A stretch of DNA of 64,000 nucleotides from Micromonospora saelicesensis (GTDB lineage Bacteria > Actinomycetota > Actinomycetes > Mycobacteriales > Micromonosporaceae), in contig NZ_FMCR01000004.1 of the NCBI RefSeq assembly GCF_900091575.1, positions 558,001 to 622,000 on the forward strand. Reading direction: 5' to 3'. A program made the position numbers and the translations under genes. Below are positions 60,453 to 64,000 of this stretch, in pieces. How positions within the stretch are numbered: the first letter of the stretch is position 1; every line of letters begins with the position of its first letter. The notes beneath the pieces were generated by a model. It was given only the letters and a program-made list of their open reading frames with translations. It had not been told where the DNA came from and ran no database searches.

Positions 60453-60983
60453 ATGAAATTGCGACAATTTGCTTTTATCGCCACGCTGTTGACGGCTGCC
60501 TCGATCGCGGGCAGCGGCGTACCGCCAACCGGGTCGATTCCGAACGGCCGGCCCGCCGGCAACGTGGAGATCATCGACCTGAACGGCCTGCGCAACATCG
60601 AGTTCGGTGCCACCGAGGACGAGCTGACCCGACGCGGCATCCTGCGTACCAGCCTGGAGGCCTGCGGACCGATGCTCGCCGGCCACGACATGGTCAGCCC
60701 GGTCTTCGTGGAGGACAAACTCGTGCTGCTCTGGGTCGGCGACCCGATGCGGACACCGGAGGGCATAACGGCGGGCTCGCCCGTCGACGAGGTCTGGGAC
60801 CGCTACCCGGAGGTCAGCCGGCTGCGGGCTCCACAGGGGACGCGCCGCCTCGACGGGTTGCTCGCCCGCAGTGGCGACCGCGCGTACCTGTTCCTGCACG
60901 ACGGGCGCACGGTCCGAAAAACCATCGCCGGGTACGCGGACTGGGCGCGCCGCCTCTTCGACGAGGGCGTCGGCCCCTGCTGA
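60453..60983 (+). CDS. Secreted protein, unknown function
   Basis: 176 aa. A signal peptide (about 1-20) and a mature domain of about 150 aa with two Cys (EACGPM and the last residue). The pattern ...GATEDELTRRGIL...LVLLWVGDPMRTPEGITAGSPVDEVWDRYPEV suggests the fold seen in small secreted actinobacterial proteins that regulate or inhibit hydrolases, but I cannot name it. A GGGGGA site precedes the ATG. Confidence 0.75.
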   Translation: MKLRQFAFIATLLTAASIAGSGVPPTGSIPNGRPAGNVEIIDLNGLRNIEFGATEDELTRRGILRTSLEACGPMLAGHDMVSPVFVEDKLVLLWVGDPMRTPEGITAGSPVDEVWDRYPEVSRLRAPQGTRRLDGLLARSGDRAYLFLHDGRTVRKTIAGYADWARRLFDEGVGPC

Positions 60984-61088
60984 ACCGTCGTTCAGTAGAT
61001 GCCCGACAAGCCGATTGTCGGTCATCGAGCTTCGTGAAATCATCCCTCCGCTCGCGCAGATCGCGCGACTCTAGCGGGGGAGCCAAGC

Positions 61089-63575
61089 GTGCGTACAACC
61101 ATGTTCGATCCAGTGTGGAGACACGTGGCGAGGTGGGCGGCCGTGGCCGCCCTCAGCGCCGCCGGAGCGGGCCTGCTGGCAGGTCCAGCCACCGCCGCCC
61201 CGACCGGCGAACCGTCGGCCAGACCGACAGCGACGGCCGAGCAGCCGCGCCCGGCCACGAAGCCGGCGCAGGCGCCGGTCATCCCGGCGGCCCCCACGGC
61301 CACCAAGACCCCGGCGAAGATCGGCAGTACGACGGCCACCTGCGGCGGGCAGCTTCCGCTGGGCACGGTCAAGAACTGCGCGTCGATCTCGGGCGCCACA
61401 AAGCAGACGTGGACGATCACCTCCACGGTTGACCAGGACACCCTCTACATCCGGCTCCGAGCAATCTCCGGTGACGGTGTCGGAGCCGAGGTCAAGGGTC
61501 CTGATGGGACCCACGCCTGCTACGTCAGCTCGTACCTGACGGACTGCGCGCTCGGCGCTGCGGGCACCTACACGGTGACTGTGGGCCTCGACTACGGCAC
61601 CGGCAAGGGCACCTACTCGCTGTCGGCAGAGTCGATGCGGACTCCGTCCACCTGCGTCAACCTGCCCGACAGCTTCTTCTCCTTCGCCTCGACCGGACGC
61701 AGCGGGACGCTGCCCGCCGGTCTGGCCGCCCGCTGCTTCACGTTCAAGCAGCCCGCCAGCACAGTCCTGCACCTGGCCGACCCGGGCGGTGCCGAGGACA
61801 TCCAGGGCGCCATCCTCAACGGGCAGTTCCAGCCGGTCTGCACGGTGCGCTACCCCACGGACTGCACGCTCGAAGGGTCCGGGCCGTACCGGCTCTTCCT
61901 TCAGGAGACCTACGGCAGCAAGGCCGCCTACACCCTCAAGATGCCGCGGCTCTCGCGGGCCGTCGGCTGCCCCGCCCTGCCCCTGACCGGGTTCGGGGAC
62001 CCGGGCGCGGCGGTCGGGACCGGCACCGTGCCGCCGAACCAGGGCATCGGCTGTCAAGCGCTGCGAGTCACCACCCCCGGCCCGCTGCTCGTCCGCATGG
62101 AGCAGAACGCGAACCAGTACCTCAACTGGCAGGTGTACGACGACGCGGGACGAGTGGTGTGCGCAGAGTGGGACTCCTCGCGGTCCTGCGCCGCACCGAC
62201 GGCCGGCAACTACACGTTCGTGGCGCAGAACTGGAACTGGGAACCGGTCACCTATCAGGTGGCGGTGGCCCGACTCGACCAGTCCGAGGGTTGTGCCGCC
62301 CCCACCGGGCTCGGGTGGGACCAGCCGACCCTGACGGTGCACCAGACCTCGGCGGTGCAGACCAACTGCCAGCCGTTCCACGGCGAGGCCGGTGAGCGCG
62401 TCATGGTCTACCGGACCCCGGACCGGTACAACGACCTCTCCTCCTGGCTCGTCGACGAGCAGGGCGGCGTGGTGTGCGCCGAAACGTCGGAGGGGGAGGA
62501 CGGCTGCGTCCTTCCGTCGACCGGAACCTTCCGGGTCGTCTCCTACCTCTCCCGCTGGGCCTCGGAGGACACCGACCTGACCTACCGGATGCAGGTCCGC
62601 AGCCTCTCGGACGCGACCGGCTGCCCGACGGTCACCCCCGGGGCGTACAACGCCGCGCCGGCCGGTCCGCTCGGCGCCGTCCGGTGCCGCGTCCTGGACC
62701 TCCCCGCCGCGGGCAACTACCGGGTCAAGGCGGTCGGGGAGGACAACTACCGGCAGTACGCGAACGTCTACGACAGCACCGGCCACCGGGTGTGCACGGA
62801 CGAGGCGTGTCAGGTCCCCACCGCCGGCAGGTACACGCTCGTGCTCAGTGGCGGTGCTCCGGACTCGGTGATCGACGAGGGCCTGCGGTACCACCTCGCG
62901 GTGTTGCCGTGGTTGCCGTCCGGCTGCCGGCCGGCGTCCGACACCGGCTGGCAGGACGCACCGGTACGAGGGCAGCTCGCCAACCCCGCGCAGTTCGACT
63001 GCCTCCAGCTGAGCAGCCCTTCCGGCGCTCTCATCACCGAACTGCTCCCGGGTGACGCCACCGGAGCCGGCTCGCCTGAGGTGACGGTGATCGACTCCAC
63101 CGGGGCGTTCATGTGTGACTCCTCCTGGGCGCTGCGCCAGTACCACTGCGAACTGACCGGCCAGGCGCCGTACTTCGCCGTGCTCAACTCGCGGAACGGC
63201 GCCTCGGACGGGCCGTACTCGCTCGCGTTCGCACGTACCGACGGCCCGCCCGCCTGCCCGACGCTGCCGGCGGGTGCGACGGGTGCCACGGTGACGACGG
63301 GTGCGGACCGTTTCGGGGTCTGTTTCTCGATCCCGGCCGACGCTCGCGCCGCCACGGAGTCGTTCACGTGGAAGCGGACCGACGGTACCGGTGACGCTCG
63401 CCTGTCGGTGTTCGACTCGGAGGGGCGTCGCTACTGCGGCCCGACCGGCTACGCCGTCGAGCGGACCATTTCCTGCTCGCTACCTGACGGACCAGTCACG
63501 GTGATCCTGGAGGCGGACGGCGTCGACGCTGCGTACCAGCTGACCCACCGCGACGCCAGCAACCCCGGCGCGTGA
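61089..63575 (+). CDS. Large secreted protein of repeated beta-sandwich modules
   Basis: 828 aa from GTG, with a GGGGGAG ribosome site. A signal peptide (about 1-36) and an Ala/Pro/Thr-rich linker precede about six repeats of roughly 115 residues. Each starts with a G-C or T-C segment, has a W/Y-V-x-D-x-x-G-x-V-C-x-x-E-like strand (e.g. WQVYDDAGRVVCAEWDS, WLVDEQGGVVCAETSE, NVYDSTGHRVCTDE) and ends in A-G-x-Y-T-x-V. They resemble bacterial pre-peptidase C-terminal domains. Paired Cys suggest disulfides. No catalytic domain is seen. The role may be adhesion or cargo carrying. Confidence 0.85.
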   Translation: MRTTMFDPVWRHVARWAAVAALSAAGAGLLAGPATAAPTGEPSARPTATAEQPRPATKPAQAPVIPAAPTATKTPAKIGSTTATCGGQLPLGTVKNCASISGATKQTWTITSTVDQDTLYIRLRAISGDGVGAEVKGPDGTHACYVSSYLTDCALGAAGTYTVTVGLDYGTGKGTYSLSAESMRTPSTCVNLPDSFFSFASTGRSGTLPAGLAARCFTFKQPASTVLHLADPGGAEDIQGAILNGQFQPVCTVRYPTDCTLEGSGPYRLFLQETYGSKAAYTLKMPRLSRAVGCPALPLTGFGDPGAAVGTGTVPPNQGIGCQALRVTTPGPLLVRMEQNANQYLNWQVYDDAGRVVCAEWDSSRSCAAPTAGNYTFVAQNWNWEPVTYQVAVARLDQSEGCAAPTGLGWDQPTLTVHQTSAVQTNCQPFHGEAGERVMVYRTPDRYNDLSSWLVDEQGGVVCAETSEGEDGCVLPSTGTFRVVSYLSRWASEDTDLTYRMQVRSLSDATGCPTVTPGAYNAAPAGPLGAVRCRVLDLPAAGNYRVKAVGEDNYRQYANVYDSTGHRVCTDEACQVPTAGRYTLVLSGGAPDSVIDEGLRYHLAVLPWLPSGCRPASDTGWQDAPVRGQLANPAQFDCLQLSSPSGALITELLPGDATGAGSPEVTVIDSTGAFMCDSSWALRQYHCELTGQAPYFAVLNSRNGASDGPYSLAFARTDGPPACPTLPAGATGATVTTGADRFGVCFSIPADARAATESFTWKRTDGTGDARLSVFDSEGRRYCGPTGYAVERTISCSLPDGPVTVILEADGVDAAYQLTHRDASNPGA

Positions 63576-63580
63576 CGGGC

Positions 63581-63616
63581 GGCGAGCCGGCTCTCCACTC
63601 GGAGAGCCGGCTCGCC
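63581..63616. terminator. Bidirectional terminator
   Basis: A perfect 16-bp stem (GGCGAGCCGGCTCTCC / GGAGAGCCGGCTCGCC) with a 4-base loop between the convergent genes, 5 bases after the stop of the large secreted protein gene. Confidence 0.9.
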
Positions 63617-63629
63617 GAACACCGCAGCG

Positions 63630-64000
63630 TCAGCGGCCGAGCGACCGCCAGAAGTCGTACGAGTGTGCCGCCCTGAAATCGCTCGTTCCCGGCCTGCCGT
63701 CACCGGCCAGCACCCGCACGTAGGAAGAGCCGCTGCCCAGTCGAGGCCAGCCCGCCCGACCCGTCCGGGCGAAGTCGGTCCAGGTCCGGACCATCGCGTC
63801 GGAGAGCCGCCGCTGAGTCGGCGTCAACGCCTCGGCGTAGTCGACAGTGAACAGGTACGGCAGCTCGGCGCAGTGGTACGCGCCGGTGTCGAACGTCGGT
63901 TCGGGACCTTCGGTGAAGAACGGCGCGTCCTCGTCGGCGAACTCGTACGCGAAGGTCGGCACCCGCCGCGCGAACGCCAACGCGGCGGAGTAGACCGGCT
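63630..64000 (-). CDS. Type B carboxylesterase, C-terminal end (partial)
   Basis: The last 123 codons of a gene that continues past the window. PTFAYEFADEDAPFF, GAYHCAELPYLFTVDY (the His of the catalytic triad is in G-A-Y-H-C-A-E-L) and MVRTWTDFARTGRAGWPRL are hallmarks of carboxylesterases/para-nitrobenzyl esterases. The nucleophile part is outside the window. Substrate unknown. Confidence 0.88.
   Translation of the reverse strand, partial: PVYSAALAFARRVPTFAYEFADEDAPFFTEGPEPTFDTGAYHCAELPYLFTVDYAEALTPTQRRLSDAMVRTWTDFARTGRAGWPRLGSGSSYVRVLAGDGRPGTSDFRAAHSYDFWRSLGR

Noticed and set aside
61071..63146. A 691-codon minus-strand frame opposite the large secreted protein
   Set aside because: Its composition is that of an antisense shadow. 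The plus frame has a signal peptide, ribosome site and repeated modules.

Overview
The window is high-GC DNA from an actinomycete and looks most like Micromonospora or a close relative. The evidence is the heavily G/C-biased third codon positions, the many GTG starts and 4-base GTGA/ATGA gene overlaps, a WhiB regulator, PASTA and DUF397/DUF5753 proteins, a small SRP RNA beside dnaX, and tRNA genes with and without an encoded CCA. Genus-level placement is an inference from style, not from a database match.

Layout. 0-6.3 kb: the end of a biotin-dependent acyl-CoA carboxylase followed by an acyl-CoA dehydrogenase; an orphan amino-acid-binding lipoprotein fused by overlap to a polytopic membrane protein; a transmembrane Ser/Thr kinase. 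6.4-20.2 kb: a giant class III adenylate cyclase/AAA/TPR regulator overlapping an MBL hydrolase, then RidA and a DUF4177 protein, two ArsA-type ATPases, whiB4, ponA2, yqeY and a metallophosphoesterase. From the MBL gene on, this order resembles the Rv3677c-Rv3683 block of Mycobacterium tuberculosis. 20.4 kb: tRNA-Pro(CGG) with a recognisable promoter and terminator. 21-31 kb: accessory genes (methyltransferase, MFS exporter, secreted 5'-nucleotidase, hydrolases, a peptidoglycan-binding protein, a GAF-GGDEF diguanylate cyclase). 31.5-39.8 kb: asd-lysC and, after several accessory genes, leuA with a leucine-rich leader peptide and attenuator-like hairpin. 39.9-48.4 kb: an MFS exporter, a secreted HNH nuclease and a complete oppABCDF peptide importer. 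48.6-53.9 kb: recR, ybaB, dnaX and ffs (SRP RNA), with an unrelated DUF998 gene inserted between ybaB and dnaX. 53.9-56.2 kb: tRNA-Ser(GGA) followed by a wrecked tyrosine integrase and a lower-GC gene with a HEPN-like C-terminus, the best candidate here for a poorly described (possibly anti-phage) system. 56.2-64 kb: small regulators (XRE-DUF5753 plus DUF397), secreted FG-GAP and multi-repeat proteins, and the end of a carboxylesterase.

A second layer runs through the spacers. Several families of 60-100 bp palindromic elements (outer arms such as CGATCTTGCA, CAAGAT-CGC, TTGATCAAGAG and TTGATCGACTCGG) recur between genes. One forms the 3' end of a coding sequence. Most gene ends also carry long, GC-rich, nearly perfect hairpins, usually without a U-tract.

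Limits: no homology search was possible. Functions are assigned from motifs visible in the translations and from known gene order. Start codons were picked from ribosome-binding sites, signal peptides and gene overlaps.
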